Origin: Owenia fusiformis
Lineage: Eukaryota; Annelida; Polychaeta; Sabellida; Oweniidae
Assembly: GCA_903813345.2 (NCBI GenBank)
Contig: CAIIXF020000011.1
Span: 9,520,842 to 9,584,841, forward strand
Direction: 5' to 3'
DNA length: 64,000 nucleotides
Notes under the pieces: model-generated
Told to the model about the DNA's origin: nothing
Databases searched by the model: none
The model's input: only the letters and a program-made list of their open reading frames with translations
Shown here: piece after piece, positions 45,236 through 57,900 of the stretch
How positions within the stretch are numbered: position 1 is the stretch's first letter
How the letters are laid out: each line of letters begins with the position of its first letter
Program-made: the position numbers and the translations under genes

Positions 45236-45594
45236 GTACAATCCCCTCTAAAGGTTACTGAAATCACTGGCTGGGAATTGGTGTTCGCTTACACACAGGT
45301 GTTCAATAGAGTAGGCTCGTGTGTTCACTGGGCACAGATCTTCACTTAAGAGGTGTCCATTATTGCTGGAAATTCACTATATACAAAATTGAAATGTGTA
45401 TATCATGCCACCCCTGCAAAATAATTGACTCGCCCACTTGGTCTCTTGGATCAACTTGCAAAATATATATAACCATTGATGTAAGGGTGGTTTCACAATG
45501 ATTGAAGTAAATTGGCCTAGATGACATCTTAAAATTATTGGAATTGTGTTAATCAAAATCAATAGTGAACATATGGGATGGCATTGGTCTTAAA

Positions 45595-45770
45595 ATTGAA
45601 CAGTTGGTATGGCATTGATGATATATTTGGACATTTGGTATGGCTCCTATATTTTGACATTTGGTAAGGCATTGGTCTTATCTTTAGACATTTGGTAAAG
45701 GCATTGGTCCTATAATATTTAGATATTTGGTATGGTATTAGTCCAATATTCGGACATTTGGTATGGCTGT
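45595..45770 (+). repeat. Degenerate tandem repeat with ACATTTGGTATGGC
   Basis: About five units of roughly 35 bp contain GGACATTTGGTATGGCATTGG or variants. It ends directly before the perfect hairpin at 45772. Confidence 0.65.
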
Positions 45771-45773
45771 GAG

Positions 45774-45810
45774 AAAATTCAGTGACCTTCTGTCACTGAA
45801 TTTTCTCGTT
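45774..45810 (+). other. Perfect 16-bp hairpin with 5-nt loop and T tail
   Basis: GAGAAAATTCAGTGAC and GTCACTGAATTTTCTC are exact complements separated by CTTCT and followed by GTTTTT. In this animal context the function is unknown. It could be a tiny foldback relic or a structured RNA. Confidence 0.6.
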
Positions 45811-46439
45811 TTTAAACATTTTACAAAAAAAATTCTTTACAGTCTTTTCTAGGCACATAAGTCCACTCTTTGTGTAAAACTGAAAGATGTAGACAATTGA
45901 CATTTTTCCACATAAATGGAAAAATAGATGGCATCATGGGTATTGGTAGGGCTAGGGTAGTGCTAGAATACATATAAATGTATTGCCAGATTCACTTAAT
46001 TTCTTGATTTAAGAAGTAATTCCATTTGGATCAACTTAAAACACCATTGGATTGTAACTATATGATCTTATTGACATATGGATTGTAATCTCACATTAAA
46101 ATTGTGATCCTTGTAAGAGTAAATGAACTTTTAAAGGTTTTTCAGCATTGTGTCAATGGGGATTTAGCCCGACCTTTTGAAGATCAACTAGAAAATCATT
46201 AGAATTTGAATAAAGGTAAATAATGGTGCAAATCAAAGAATTTAAATATGCCATCGAATAGAACAAAATGTTAGTCTTTAATGGTTAAAAATGCAGATCT
46301 TCTAAAATCTCATAAAAAACGAGGCTTTAACAAGATCTCCAAGCTATATGGAAAAAAATAATAACGTGAGTACTGGGCTCACATGGTGTTGCTCAAAAGT
46401 GAATGATGGCTAAAATAACAGAAAAAAAAAAACGGATAT

Positions 46440-47000
46440 AAACTTTGCCGATTTTTTGTAACAAAATTATTTCATACAACTACTCTTTACAAAGACATGG
46501 CTTTTTACAATGCAGGACACCTGAAATTATTTGTAAAGCTAGGAAATGGGCCAAAAGTGAATTTCCTGAGACAAAAATGGTGGCCATTTTGAAAATAGGC
46601 GAGCTTTTGAAGCAGGAGTCACAAGGGTTTTTTCTTTATTGATGTTGAACAAAAATATTTTAAAACAGGAATCCTATCTATAGAGGATTTAAAAAGAGCC
46701 AAGTGTTGACAGGTAGGTTTTAAAACTTGCCACTATTTTTACAATGCAGGACACCTGCGATTATTTGTAAAGCTAGGAAATGGCTCAAAAGTGAATTTTG
46801 CGAGACAAAAATGGTGGCCATTTTGAAAATGGGCAAGCTTTTGAACCAGGAGTCATAGGGGAGTTTTCGGTATTGATGTTGAACAGAAACAACTTAAAAA
46901 AGGAATCCTATCGACAGAGGTTTTAAAATGTGTCACTATGGTTGACGGACGGACGCACAGACAGACGGACAAGTGAGTGATTCCAAAAGCCCATTTGAGA
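46440..47000 (+). repeat. GCCATTTT-type dispersed repeat, fourth variety
   Basis: Two long units (about 46503 and 46740) share ACAATGCAGGACACCTG, GTAAAGCTAGGAAATGG and AAAATGGTGGCCATTTTGAA. The end carries GGACGGACG/CAGACAGACGGAC, like the ends of the other family members. Confidence 0.7.
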
Positions 47001-47115
47001 AAGAGTGATTCCTATTTGAATAAAGGACCCACAGTCCTGTGCTCACACAGTGTAGAACTTTCAGAGGAATGTTTATCCTGATTTTCAACAAAATTATTGA
47101 TTTGTAAATATGAGA

Positions 47116-47445
47116 TCAATAAGAGATGAGTCCTTTGTTGTTGGTTATGATTTGTTGTAGTCCCCAGGTATGACTCATATGGTCCTCCAAAGTTTTGTTA
47201 TAGTTGTCACAATCATGCTTAATTGATTTCATGTTAAAATCTCCCAAAATAACAACTTGATCATTATGACTAAGTAATTTCATGAGTTCTATATGAATCA
47301 CATGGATGAGTTGCCTCCAGGAAACTGTTGGGGAAACATACATGTAGACAACTTGCACTGGTAAAGAATTATGTTCAACAATCAGTATGGTAAATTCAAT
47401 ACCTGATTTGCTATAAATATGATGTTCCATAAATCTCTTGTCCAT
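47116..47445 (-). pseudogene. Retroelement endonuclease fragment (EEP fold)
   Basis: The 109-codon frame has VSPTVSWRQLIHVIH, then QVVILGDFNMKS and WGLQQIITNNKG. The GDFN motif plus a downstream QxI(T/V) block is typical of the endonuclease/exonuclease/phosphatase domain of LINEs and of some Helitrons. Catalytic N- and C-terminal blocks are missing, so it is an isolated fragment. Confidence 0.65.
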
Positions 47446-48356
47446 TTTTAGTTACTCAGTAGTAATAATAATGTGTTAAATCGCTTGATATGTGTTTTTA
47501 TATTATTGTCAAGTATCAGTTGCATGTTATCGCGGAAAAATGGTTTCGGTGGATCCAGAACTTGCATCAAGGGAAAGAATAGTAAGGAGGTTAAACTCAA
47601 TAACGGCCCCAAGAAAATTCCTAATAGTAAAGAACGCCGTTATCGAGTTTAATGACGTTGAACTAGAGTTCAATGGGAACTTGAGGAAATTCTGATATTT
47701 CACACTTTCTATTTTTCCAAATTTTCTTTCAAAAGTTTCCAGACAACACAGGAGCTACCATTGACCTGTTACTAAAAGTAGTCAGAGTAATGATTACTAT
47801 AGCGTCAGAAGTGGCTCAAAATTCAATATTAATATTTTATTTGATATATTGTAAATGTTCGAAATAATCTTCAAAAACATCGAACAATAAAAAATGTATT
47901 GATTCAAATGTTAGAAGCATCGAATATGAAAAATAAAAACATCAAAGCAAAGTTTCAAAATATCAAACATAAAAAAAAGTGTCAAAGATTATTTTAAAAA
48001 CTTTGAATAACGAAAGAAAATATATAAAATAAGAAAATCCCATGTCAAACCTAATGTTCCATAGTTCAAACTAATAATTACACCACAAACTAACTGTACA
48101 TTTCGTGTATGAAGTTTTCATTTTTATGTTCGAACTTCAAAGGTAGTCTGCAGTTAGAACCTGTGAACGTTTTACTTATTCGATCTTTCATTTTTCTATT
48201 CGAACTTTTATTGGTATTCTGCAGTTCGAACCTGTGAAAAATTTCTTATTCGATCTTTCATTGGTTTATTCTATTCAAACTTTTTTGGTATTCTGCTGTT
48301 GAATCTTTCTTTTGCGCATGCGCGAATTAGAACAATCTTGTCGAAACATCGGAACA

Positions 48357-48489
48357 TACCCTAAAGCGAAACACTTCTGGGCGGGAGTCATCATCGTCAT
48401 TATCATCATCATCTGATGAGTTTGCATTTACACTAAACACGTAAATATATAAACATAAAGCTACTAGTAAAATTTTGAACGACGCCATT
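48357..48489 (-). CDS. Candidate first coding exon with signal peptide and acidic stretch
   Basis: ATGGCG at 48489 opens MASFKILLVALCLYIYVFSV, a good signal peptide, then NANSSDDDDNDDDDSRPEV and FRFR, ending at a donor-like AGG/GTATGT, phase 0. An ETS-like ACTTCCGG lies just before the ATG. This looks like the first exon of a secreted or ER protein read leftwards. No continuing exon was identified between here and midasin. I do not recognise the family. Confidence 0.4.
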
Positions 48490-49248
48490 TGTAATCCGGA
48501 AGTCTGAGAGGATCCGCATGCACATACTCTTAAATACAACACCCATTGCCCATGCGCAAATACCAATTAACCAATATAATTTTGATTCTTACGTAAAATA
48601 TTTTGTTTCGAACTTTGGACAATTTGGGTTTGAACTATTACCATTTTGGTTCGAAACATTTAAATATTTTGGTTCGAACCTTTTCACATATTTGGATTAG
48701 AAATTGAATGAAGCTTATTTCTGAAAGAATATCTTCAATCTTTTTCGAATGCTTAAAAATAAACATCGAAGCTACATTTTCTGGCAATTCAAAAAAATAT
48801 TTCAGTTTGACACTTTACTTTTATTGTTTGTTGTTTTGTTTTTGGTGTTTGATATTTGATCTTTAGTTCGATGTTTTTTTGTTTTGTTTTTAAATTGCTT
48901 TTTTCGCAGTTTGGACTTAGATTTAGACATGGATGAGACGTGTAACTATTCATTTGAATAATTAAATACTAAATATGGATTGATTGAATAAAAATTTCAC
49001 ATTTCAACAAAAACTTTGAAAGTTTGAATTGAAAAGTGAAATTTCAAACAAGGAAGGGGAATTATCAAACGAAGAATTGATTAATTTGAAGAAAAATTGG
49101 AACAATTGAACTGAAAGTGAAAATTTATTGAATAAAAATGAAATATCAATCATAAAATTGAAAAGATCGAATAAAGACGCAGAAAAAATGCCATAGATTA
49201 CTTCCTGCGAAAGCTATTTTGATATAATACCTTTCCCAGGGCGCATTT

Positions 49249-49731
49249 GGACAGCTGAATGATAGTGACCTTAGAAATCGAATTAAGTCGATCATCGGCT
49301 TACTTTTGGTCTCTAACTGTGTCTTACATCAGTATCATCAATCCGTGTAAGTATTAGAGCGCTGAAATACTTCTTTTTCGATCAAGACTTGTAAATTGTT
49401 CATCGAGTGAATGTTTTTTAGACCTATTTCCAATATGGCGGTTTGCTAGGAGCAAGATACGCAACGAACGAAATGAATTTTGAGAACTAGTTAGGTTCGG
49501 AGAACCTCCGGAGATTTACGAAAATGTCCGAGGAGAAAACGCCATATTGGAATTTGGCAGTAAAAACATTCAATCGACTAACAATTACAAGTCTTGATCG
49601 AAAAGGAAGTACTTCAGCGCTATAATACTTGCACAGAAGGATGATAATGATGTATAACATAGTTAGAGAACAAAAGTAGGCCGCTGATCGCCATAATTCG
49701 ATTTCAAAGGTCACTATTAATCAGCTGTCCA
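49249..49731. mobile_element. Foldback element, about 480 bp
   Basis: GGACAGCTGAATGATAGTGACC at the left and GGTCACTATTAATCAGCTGTCC at the right are inverted. Pairing continues through TCGATCAAGACTTGTAA and TTACAAGTCTTGATCGA to the centre near 49495. Frames here are by-products of the palindrome. Confidence 0.85.
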
Positions 49732-51100
49732 CTTCCCCGTTTGAGAGCCATAAGTTTCAAAATCTAACATGGCTCTCGAAGTGAGTAAAGTTATGATACT
49801 TTCCTGAAAAAAGCAAGGAAATACACATGCCTTCATACCACGGTTATGGGAAGTCCTCCATATATTACTTATATTATTTGTCAGGTTATGCAGCTTCCAT
49901 CCAAAATAAAAAATATGTATTTTTAAAATAAATGATTTGTTTAGTTTTCGTTAAACAAATACCCTGAGACACATAGGGCCTTTAGAAAACACCAAACAGA
50001 AAAAAAAAAAAATATTCATACCTCCAAATCTGCTTTATTGGTCAGATAATGCACCAAATCATAATGGTTGTTCAAAATAAAAATTTAAGGGGACGGAGCG
50101 CCTTATCTTGCGAGAATAAAGCAAATCACGAAAGGCGCGTGATTTTTTCGACCAATCAAATAGCTTGAAATTTACCAAACCATTTCGTCCAGTGTTTCAC
50201 ACATGCGCAGTAGAAATTGTCAATTTACTGAGCGGACCCTTCAATGGCCTGGAGAAATTTTACTCACGAGAATTGATGATTACTGAACACATATAGGCAT
50301 AAGAGGTGAGCGACCCAGTTATTTTTGCGTACATAAATGTTTCAAGAATAGCATGATATCAAATAATCTGTACATTATGCTACGATTCATTCAAAAATTG
50401 AATCTAGAGGACAGGTATATACCATATTTTTTTAATTTTTATTCGCATTACCTGGTGTATATACCTCCTAGATGGAGGACTTCCCACTATCCGTGCATCA
50501 TACTTAATTTTGTACCAGAAAATAACATGTACAGTGGGGGACAAAAATAAAACTCAACGTTCACAAGTTGTCACAATGAGCTTATTTCCAAGTTTCGTGT
50601 CTCAAACTCTCCCAAGCGGTAGAAAAATAATTCCTGTTCACTAAAGTAGCAAAATAAATGAATCCAAAGCTTCATACCTGCAAATAATGGATAAATCCCT
50701 ACCAAATCGAATGAATGTTTTCATGAATCGCCATGTTTGTTATCCAAGGACGGTTGACTCCCAGAATGCAACATCAGTTACTACTTTTTTCATGGCCTGA
50801 CTTCGTCGCTAACATGCTAAATGTAAGAGTTAGCTGACGTTTGGAAGTCTGACTTACCTTCTAAAGGTTAGAACCCGAATCTTAATGAAACCATATCACC
50901 TTTGTTGCGTAGATGATGATGCATAAACATAGCATTTGATAAAAATTAGTGCAAATGCTTTTCCGACTTTTTCATTTTTCATCAATGTTGACTTCCAGGA
51001 AGGCGTTGTAGTTATCACGAAATAACGCATTGACCCTTGAACTTTACTTTGTTGACGTGTCAACCAAGCATGTCTGGTGTGAAAATTAAAAGAATATTAA

Positions 51101-51579
51101 ACCTGCACATCGCTCCAAAACGCAATCTTGGGTTGTTTCGGGGGTGAACTTTATCATTTTGAGCTTAATGAAAGATTATAAAATGATGAACAAATGGGGC
51201 AAATCTTGTGTATAAATACTCACGATAAATGTGTCATTACAACGATTATTCATTGAATTGCTTCGATTGTCGACGACAATATGATTTTTGGAAGGTTTCT
51301 AAATTAAGAACGTGACGTCACTTCCGAATTATAGCATTCAAAATAAGTAGCGTTTAATTACCCTCGCCATTCATAGTGAATTGGTAGCCCAGCGGTAGAA
51401 TGCTCGTTAAGCACGCAGTTCGAATCCTGCATGTACTTTTTTTTCTTTTTTTACTAAGTGATTGTTCTTTGATATTACACAAAAAAAAAAAACTTTTATT
51501 TACAGAAACTTTATTTTAGAGCTTGAAAATGTAAAAACAATATATGTCAAAATATTGCGTTTTGGAGCGATGTGCAGGT
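51101..51579. mobile_element. TTAA-flanked (piggyBac-type) non-autonomous element carrying a tRNA-like sequence
   Basis: The 26-bp termini starting ACCTGCACATCGCTCCAAAA are exact inverted copies. TTAA lies at both outer borders (51097-51100 and 51580-51583). TTAA targeting is the signature of piggyBac-type transposition. The interior has a tRNA-like segment at 51383-51436 and a poly-T stretch. No transposase. Confidence 0.75.
51383..51436 (+). tRNA. tRNA-like pseudogene (Asn-GTT-like loop)
   Basis: TAGCCCAGCGGTAGAATGC fits an A box and AGTTCGAATCC a B box. TGC-TCGTTAA-GCA could form an anticodon arm with GTT at the anticodon position. The T stem needs an eight-base loop and no acceptor stem forms. 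A T-rich stretch follows. Treat it as tRNA-derived, not functional. Confidence 0.4.
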
Positions 51580-53131
51580 TTAAGCAATGTTCTACATCCG
51601 CCAAGCTAAGTGAAGTAGTCAATATTTAAAATTACCAATTTCAAGTGAAGTACGCAACGAACGAAACTGCGTGATCTACACTCCCACTATTGGTCTGAAT
51701 GAAATGCTACGTAGAAATATGAGCCGTCTGCTGTATTAGTCGATTAATAGAGTAAGACCTGTTGGTGATGCTTTATAATTTAGACCAAAACATTGAAGAA
51801 CAAACGAACCTGTAAATCGTGAAAACAACGAACAAATATTCGGTTTTCACATATGTCACATACAGGTTTTCTTTGTTAGGAACCTGGTGCCAAAGCAGAT
51901 TATTACTTTGCACCCTGTTTCTGTGACTGTGCCGTCTCTTAGGTTTCCTAAATCTGTTCTTTTTCGATCTCCTGCCAGGCCTCTTAGGCTTGGTACACTC
52001 ATAGGATCGTATTGAAACTTCCGGAACTTACAAGGAAATCATTCATTTTCTCGGTCCATGATTTACCTCTTGGATGTTGTGGCAAATGCTCCATGGTTGA
52101 CGGAACAAAGGTGATATGGTTTCATTAAGATTCGGGTTCTAACCTTTAAAAGGTAAGTCAGACTCCCAAACGTCAGCTAACTCTTATATTTAGCATGTTA
52201 GCGACGAAGTCAGGCCATGAAAAAATCTATAACCGAATTTACTCATGACAGGTTTCAAAATGGCGGGACAGCATTTTGAAAGCTGGCACGTGTCATGTTG
52301 CATTCTGGGAGCCAATCCTCCGTTCCAGCGCAATCGGGCGACAAAATCACCTCAACATTTGAAGAGTCGGCATAACATGTGAATATCCAATTCAACTTTT
52401 GAAGTTCTTATTTGTCATTAGACTCTAGGGACACAAATTCCACTATATTTGGACTTACTAAGACGGAGAAAATAGAGCACTGAATACACTGAGGTAAGAA
52501 TTTATTACATGTGCGACAGCATGTAATTTTCATAGCTTTTGCAATTCTTTATGATCCCCACTGTATATAGCAATTTTTTCAAAATGTTACTTTCCAGCTG
52601 AGCCTTAGTTCCTGTTGGCACTTCTTACAGGAAAGAAAGCCAATCAACACAAATAAGTCATGAATTAAAACAATTGAAGTCAATGGAATAATTTACATCT
52701 TACCTGTTTCGCAAGAAAACGTTGAATTTTGTGACCACAAGTCTTATTTTTCCTGCACAACTTTTGTAAAAAATCAGACACCTTAACACAAAGATTATCC
52801 ATGTTGAACAACTCTGAATTATATCCATGTGTGGTAGAGTGGTTCTTTTTGATGTGAAGCTACAGTGATATGAAATATGTGAATCCTGATTAACGAGACC
52901 TCTAATCGTATATATTCAAAACAATATTTTCACGTGTGTTTTCGAAAGTAATATAGTCTCGGGCTGAATGTAAGCTTACATTTCGTTCAGTACAACTGAA
53001 CAGGGGCTCTAAAACTCCCGGGGTAGTGCGCTTTGAGTACTTGAGGATATTTCATACTTTTGGAGCTTGCGTGCGGTCATGGGCTTTCAAATAGATTGAA
53101 AGGGGTTTACGGAAAACGGAGTGGCTCCAGG

Positions 53132-54398
53132 ACCGACAATTGTCGGTACTGGAGACTGTCCAGGGGTATTTGCTGGGGTACCGACAATTGTCGGCACTCT
53201 ATCGTCACCTAGTAGTGCCAGATAGAGAACCGACAATTGTCGGTACGCAAGTGGCTGCTACGTGTTTTTGCTAGAGAGCCGACAATTTCATAAATAAATC
53301 CACTACTTCTACTTCTTCAAGTAACCTTATCACTTGTAGTCTAGTGGTTAGCGAGCACGACTTTAAAGCACTCGGTCCCGAGTTCGAATCCCGGCAGGAT
53401 CTACTTTTTTCTTTTGAGGGGGGGGCATAGTGCTTCTTTTGCAGTATGGAATCGTACAGGCATTAACTTGTAGTGAGCCATAATTTATTTCGACAAAAAT
53501 TGATTCAACTTCCATTAAAATTGTCCTACAACTTCAATTAAAAAACATTTTAAAGCTCTTTTCTTGTTCTATCTAATGGGTCGATATATACAGTTAGGGG
53601 AGGGGATGCTTCCGCCCCCGTCGCTCTCTACCCTTACTACGCCATGGCACAGGAGAAATATCTCATTTGGAATATATTACTGTTTACTTTGCGTTTGGTA
53701 GCTCTCTCATGCGAGATGGAATCGTGGCCATTAACTAAGGGAGCCAAATGCAACTTCCATCAAAAATTGTGCTATAAGGTATGAGTACCGTAATCCAACA
53801 CCAAATTCGAAAATTCATAGATTCATTCGTAGATACGAAAAATTTCGAACGGAATGCGTGACATATACGTAATTCGCGTGAAAAGTCCGAACGAAATGCG
53901 TACGTTTTTTTTCGGCGTTCGTATTTTTGCTGTGTAGACGAACTTTTTTCGAAATTTTTCTACAGAAATATTTTTGCTTGACAATTACCAGGTAAAATGC
54001 GTATTTGCGTGACATTTTCTGTCACGCAAAAATAAATGGCGTGACTTCAAATTCTTCAGCAAATGCGTGACAAATACGCAAATTGCGGGACAGTTGACAG
54101 GCCTGGGGTTATTTAGAACGATACCACAGGTTTTTAAATGGACTATATAGGGTTTGGTAATCCCCGGGTAACCGGGGCTAATGCCCTCCCCGGGTTTTGC
54201 ACTTGTTCCCAAAATATCCGTATGATATCTGAAATATCCCCCCGCGCATTGCGCATGCGTCAGAAAATTCGAAAATCAATATTTGTCGGTCCTCTAGCGT
54301 GTAAACACAGCATATCTCCCGTACCGACAATTTATTTGTCGGTCCTCTAGCGTGCCACCACATCAGAGTCTAGAGTACCGACAATTGTCGGTACTCTA
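53132..54398. repeat. Array of ACCGACAATTGTCGGT palindromes bounding a 1.2-kb segment
   Basis: Near-perfect 16-bp palindromes occur at 53132, 53180 and 53229, with a half site near 53279. On the right are a half-site pair near 54286 and 54323-54340, and a perfect 26-bp palindrome at 54373-54398. The left sites are spaced 48-49 bp apart. TCCTCTAGCGTG recurs between right sites. It may be a transposon with subterminal binding sites. Confidence 0.8.
53335..53402 (+). tRNA. tRNA-like pseudogene
   Basis: TAGTCTAGTGGTTAGCG matches an A box and CGAGTTCGAATCCCGG a B box with a four-of-five T stem. ACTTTTTTC follows as a terminator-like run. The acceptor stem does not pair and the anticodon is ambiguous, so it is probably tRNA-derived SINE or pseudogene sequence. 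Confidence 0.45.
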
Positions 54399-54606
54399 GC
54401 CTTTACGTTACGAAAAAGACCGATATCGTTTTATTTATCGTTTCTACGGGAATCTATCCTAATTTTTGCTGAAATATAGATCTAACCTGGGGATACTAAA
54501 CCAAATACTAAAAGTGATTTTATTCCATGATCTAACGTACCGTGAATTTCGAAATAATTATTATCGTCATAGCCTACTCTGAACACGATGTTATGTTAAG
54601 TGCGTT

Positions 54607-54893
54607 CTCTTATCGGGATTTAAAGTGACTTTAGTTAGAACCATGACGACGATATTACGTTTTTCATCGTGATTAAGTTCTGTACAAGGACGTCTATCGA
54701 GTAGACGTCCTTGATATGTAACACAATAACAAAAAACACTTAACATTGTCAGTGTTTTTACGTCGTAACATAAATGTTTGATTTCTCAGTTGTTAAACGT
54801 CAATTGGTACTAACTACATTCAATATGACAAAAAAGCTTTCTAATGGTGTACTGATGTTGGAAATGGTAAGTCACTTTTAATCCCGATAACAG
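54607..54893. mobile_element. Small TIR element with perfect central palindrome
   Basis: TCTTATCGGGATTTAAAGTGACTT-type left end pairs with AAGTCACTTTTAATCCCGATAA at the right. The centre CAAGGACGTCTATCGAGTAGACGTCCTTG region (54686-54714) is itself a near-perfect palindrome. No coding content. Confidence 0.7.
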
Positions 54894-54974
54894 ACCACTC
54901 TGTATATGGAAGAAAATAGACTAAGTTTATTTATCTCAATCCGTATTAGATTTATATATTTTTATGGTAGCGAG

Positions 54975-57900
54975 ATCAATAGTGCAAAAATAGTTCATTC
55001 ATGGAACGAAGCATGAAACTTTCCACATATCATCAGAATACCATTCCCTTTGATTTAAGAGCCAGAGCCATTTTTGTAGTTCATTAGAATGACCGAAAAA
55101 TTGCAAATACCCCCTCCCATCAAATCCTGGGGGGAGGGGGAGGGAAGAATTATTTTTTTGTTGATTTTTTTTTTGAATATGATCTATATTCATTTTTAGT
55201 ATGTTATTTTCAGTGTTTAAAAACAATTTTTAAGATTGCATCAGTATTTCTCATTGATATTCATTGTTAAAGCCTGACCAAGGGCGACGCCCACTTTATC
55301 AACATGTTAAATATACAAGTTAATGAGTCTTCTATTATGAATAGGAAAATTACCTAATATGGCTGAATAAAACTGACAAGATTACTTATGTTAAGATAAT
55401 AGATGCTGTAAGTAAGTCAATTTCACTGTTAAAGGCTTGTGAAAGGCCACACCCCTTTTAGATATAAAGATATAATAATATATAATTCACAATTAATGAT
55501 ACATAATTTTTAATGAGAGCACTTTGACTAATTGATACCAGTTACCTCATTAAGTATCTTAACTGCAGTTCAAATATCCTATTTTGTGCATTTAAGCACT
55601 TCAACACTCTATTATCATTATCACTGACTTAGGTGCCATGTCCATTACAATCCCTGTCACACAAATACAGGGCAATACATGCATAATATTTGCTTTAAAG
55701 CACTTGCATCTTTTTGTTGAGCACTATTGTTTGCAGCTACATTTTACTAGCATTTGGCATGCATCTGAAGCGTGGGGCAATGTTTTCCATACTGGCACAT
55801 AAATCATTTTTCCAGCCTTTGTGGTAATGGATTCCCAACTCAATTTTGAGAGTGTAGCGAGGACTGACATAGGTATAATCGTCTGGACCGAACTTATGCA
55901 ACTTATGGTGGGATGTTCTCAATTTGAGCTGTTTTCTTTGTGAACATTTCTTGTCTTGCAGCATTTACAGTTGTTTCATTGTTGTCTCTGTTGTATAAAA
56001 TCACAACAAAATGTGCAGTGATTGGCATAACTTTGGCTTACTTTTTGGGATCTTCAGCCAAAGTTTTAAGTGCATTTGTCAACTCGGATAAGTAATCCAA
56101 TGTTTCTACGCTGTTGTTTTTAATTTACCATGGAATCCGGATATAGTGTCTGAACCTGTGGGGGCATGAAATAAGGGGAGACACATAGTCCTACCATGTC
56201 AAAGTGCAGCTGCCATTTCATGTGAGATATCTCTAATTTTTTACTTTTCCCAAAGCTATCCATTTTTGAACTTTGAGTTCTGATGATATACTGACTGTGA
56301 GACAGACAATATCAGTCTACTGTTCTAATCATCAATGTGTTCTACCCAGACTTTACTGCACGGTGGATGTGCTTATTCATGTGTTGATGGGGAAATGTCT
56401 TGAATGGGCATCGGGGGATATGATAATACATCTTACAACCAGGTCACAGCACTTCTTGTGATTTGTCTTTGACCTATGACTGCTGACCTATACTGGCGTT
56501 TACTAGAGTGCTGCTAACTCGATAAAAGCAGGCGCTGGCTAGAATTGTCTATGGTTCTAGCCAGGATAAAGATACCAGTTCTTCAACTCGACAATGGGAA
56601 GAACTGCTCTACCTTAGTGACTAATATGTCATGATATGACATCTAAAGAGTCAATAAAAGATATATATAATACATTGTTTACATCATCTCTAATAAATTC
56701 CAATTTGATGGTAACATTTCATCTACCTTTCGGCACTTAATTAGTTGTTTTAATTGTTCCATTTTGAGATAAAGAGGGTGGGAAGGATTGGTTTTCACGT
56801 TTGAAGAACTCCTCAAGATGACTGTCTCTATTCTGACATGCAATGAACAGTCTTGAAAAGAGAGCACAATCATTTTTTTCAATGCTGTTTCCTTGGTAAC
56901 ATTCACTTTTGTTTTCTGTTCCTTAAATATTAGAAAATTGTTTCTTTTTATATAGATAGTGTCTGTTATTTGTTTAGATTTGTCATCCAGTTTTTCTTTA
57001 TTGTACAATTTGTACTGATCCTGGCCACTTTGCTCCATTTCCCAAAGATGACCCAGGTTCACAAGCAGAATGTTGATTTATGATTATTCTCTACAAGTTT
57101 GGATCAATTAACTTAAATAGTGTTACCTTCATTTAGAAATGATGATGTTGACCTGATGTTAAACTGAAATAAACACCATCTCCACAATTTCACATTTTAC
57201 TTTGCGCATGTGCTGCCCTGAGAGACCTCATGCTCATGATTGTGCACGTAATCATGTCCTGCAATTTGATTTTACATCGTATACTGATGGGCGTGATTTA
57301 AATAAATTATGTTCATGAGTACGAAAGAATATGATAGTATTATGGGAACTACTCACTTCTTCTGGACTGACATTGAGGATACAATATCTTTGTTGTCTAA
57401 TGAGTACAAGTCATTTGAAGTCTCCAGAAAGGATTTCCCATCTATTCTATGGTTTCTGATAATAGTTTCACATTATCTTTGAATCTTTGTTGTATGCTTA
57501 TACTTTGTTCATGATTAGATAGGTCTTCATCTTGATCATTATTTATATTGTTCTCAAATTCATGATCAGTCTGACAAATTCAGGGCCCCCAACCATCCAA
57601 TAGAGTTGTCTGGTTGTCAAAGAGCCACACTGCTCCACCGTTTGATTTATCTAGACTGTTATTCTGCTTGTGAACCTGGTCAGTAGCACTAGCAATGGCT
57701 GAAAAGCTCCATCTTGGTAAAAGTGAAGTGGCCTTTTGTGAAGGCTTCGTAGACTTCTGGATGTATTTGTTATAGTTGTAGCATATTCCTAATGTGAACT
57801 GGTACTCATCAAGCATATTGACAAGGTCAAAAAACGAAAAACCAGGTGATACGCTTGCTAATTGACTAGAGATAAAGAGGGAAATTGCCTTCTCTGATAG

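Larger units (their letters stand above)
50745..52325. mobile_element. MULE-like element, 1.6 kb, with GGCTCCCAGAATGCAACAT termini
   Basis: The left end has GACTCCCAGAATGCAACAT and the right end ATGTTGCATTCTGGGAGCC. Inner arms of about 150 bp pair closely (CATGGCCTGACTTCGTCGC, TAAGAGTTAGCTGACGTTTG, GAACCCGAATCTTAATGAAA and complements). The outermost sequence resembles the 305-bp element at 62752-63056, which has a clear 9-bp duplication. No duplication was found here. It contains the TTAA-flanked insertion below. Confidence 0.7.

Noticed and set aside
48357-48489. Signal-peptide exon as the missing first exon of midasin
   Set aside because: Phase would fit, but midasin is nuclear and its N-terminus has no signal peptide; sequence does not resemble any midasin N-terminus.
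49770-49790. Plus-strand ATGGCTCTCGAA/GTGAGT mini first exon
   Set aside because: Only four codons, next to a foldback element end, no second exon.
51383-53402. Functional tRNA genes
   Set aside because: A and B boxes are present but acceptor stems do not pair and anticodon arms are irregular.
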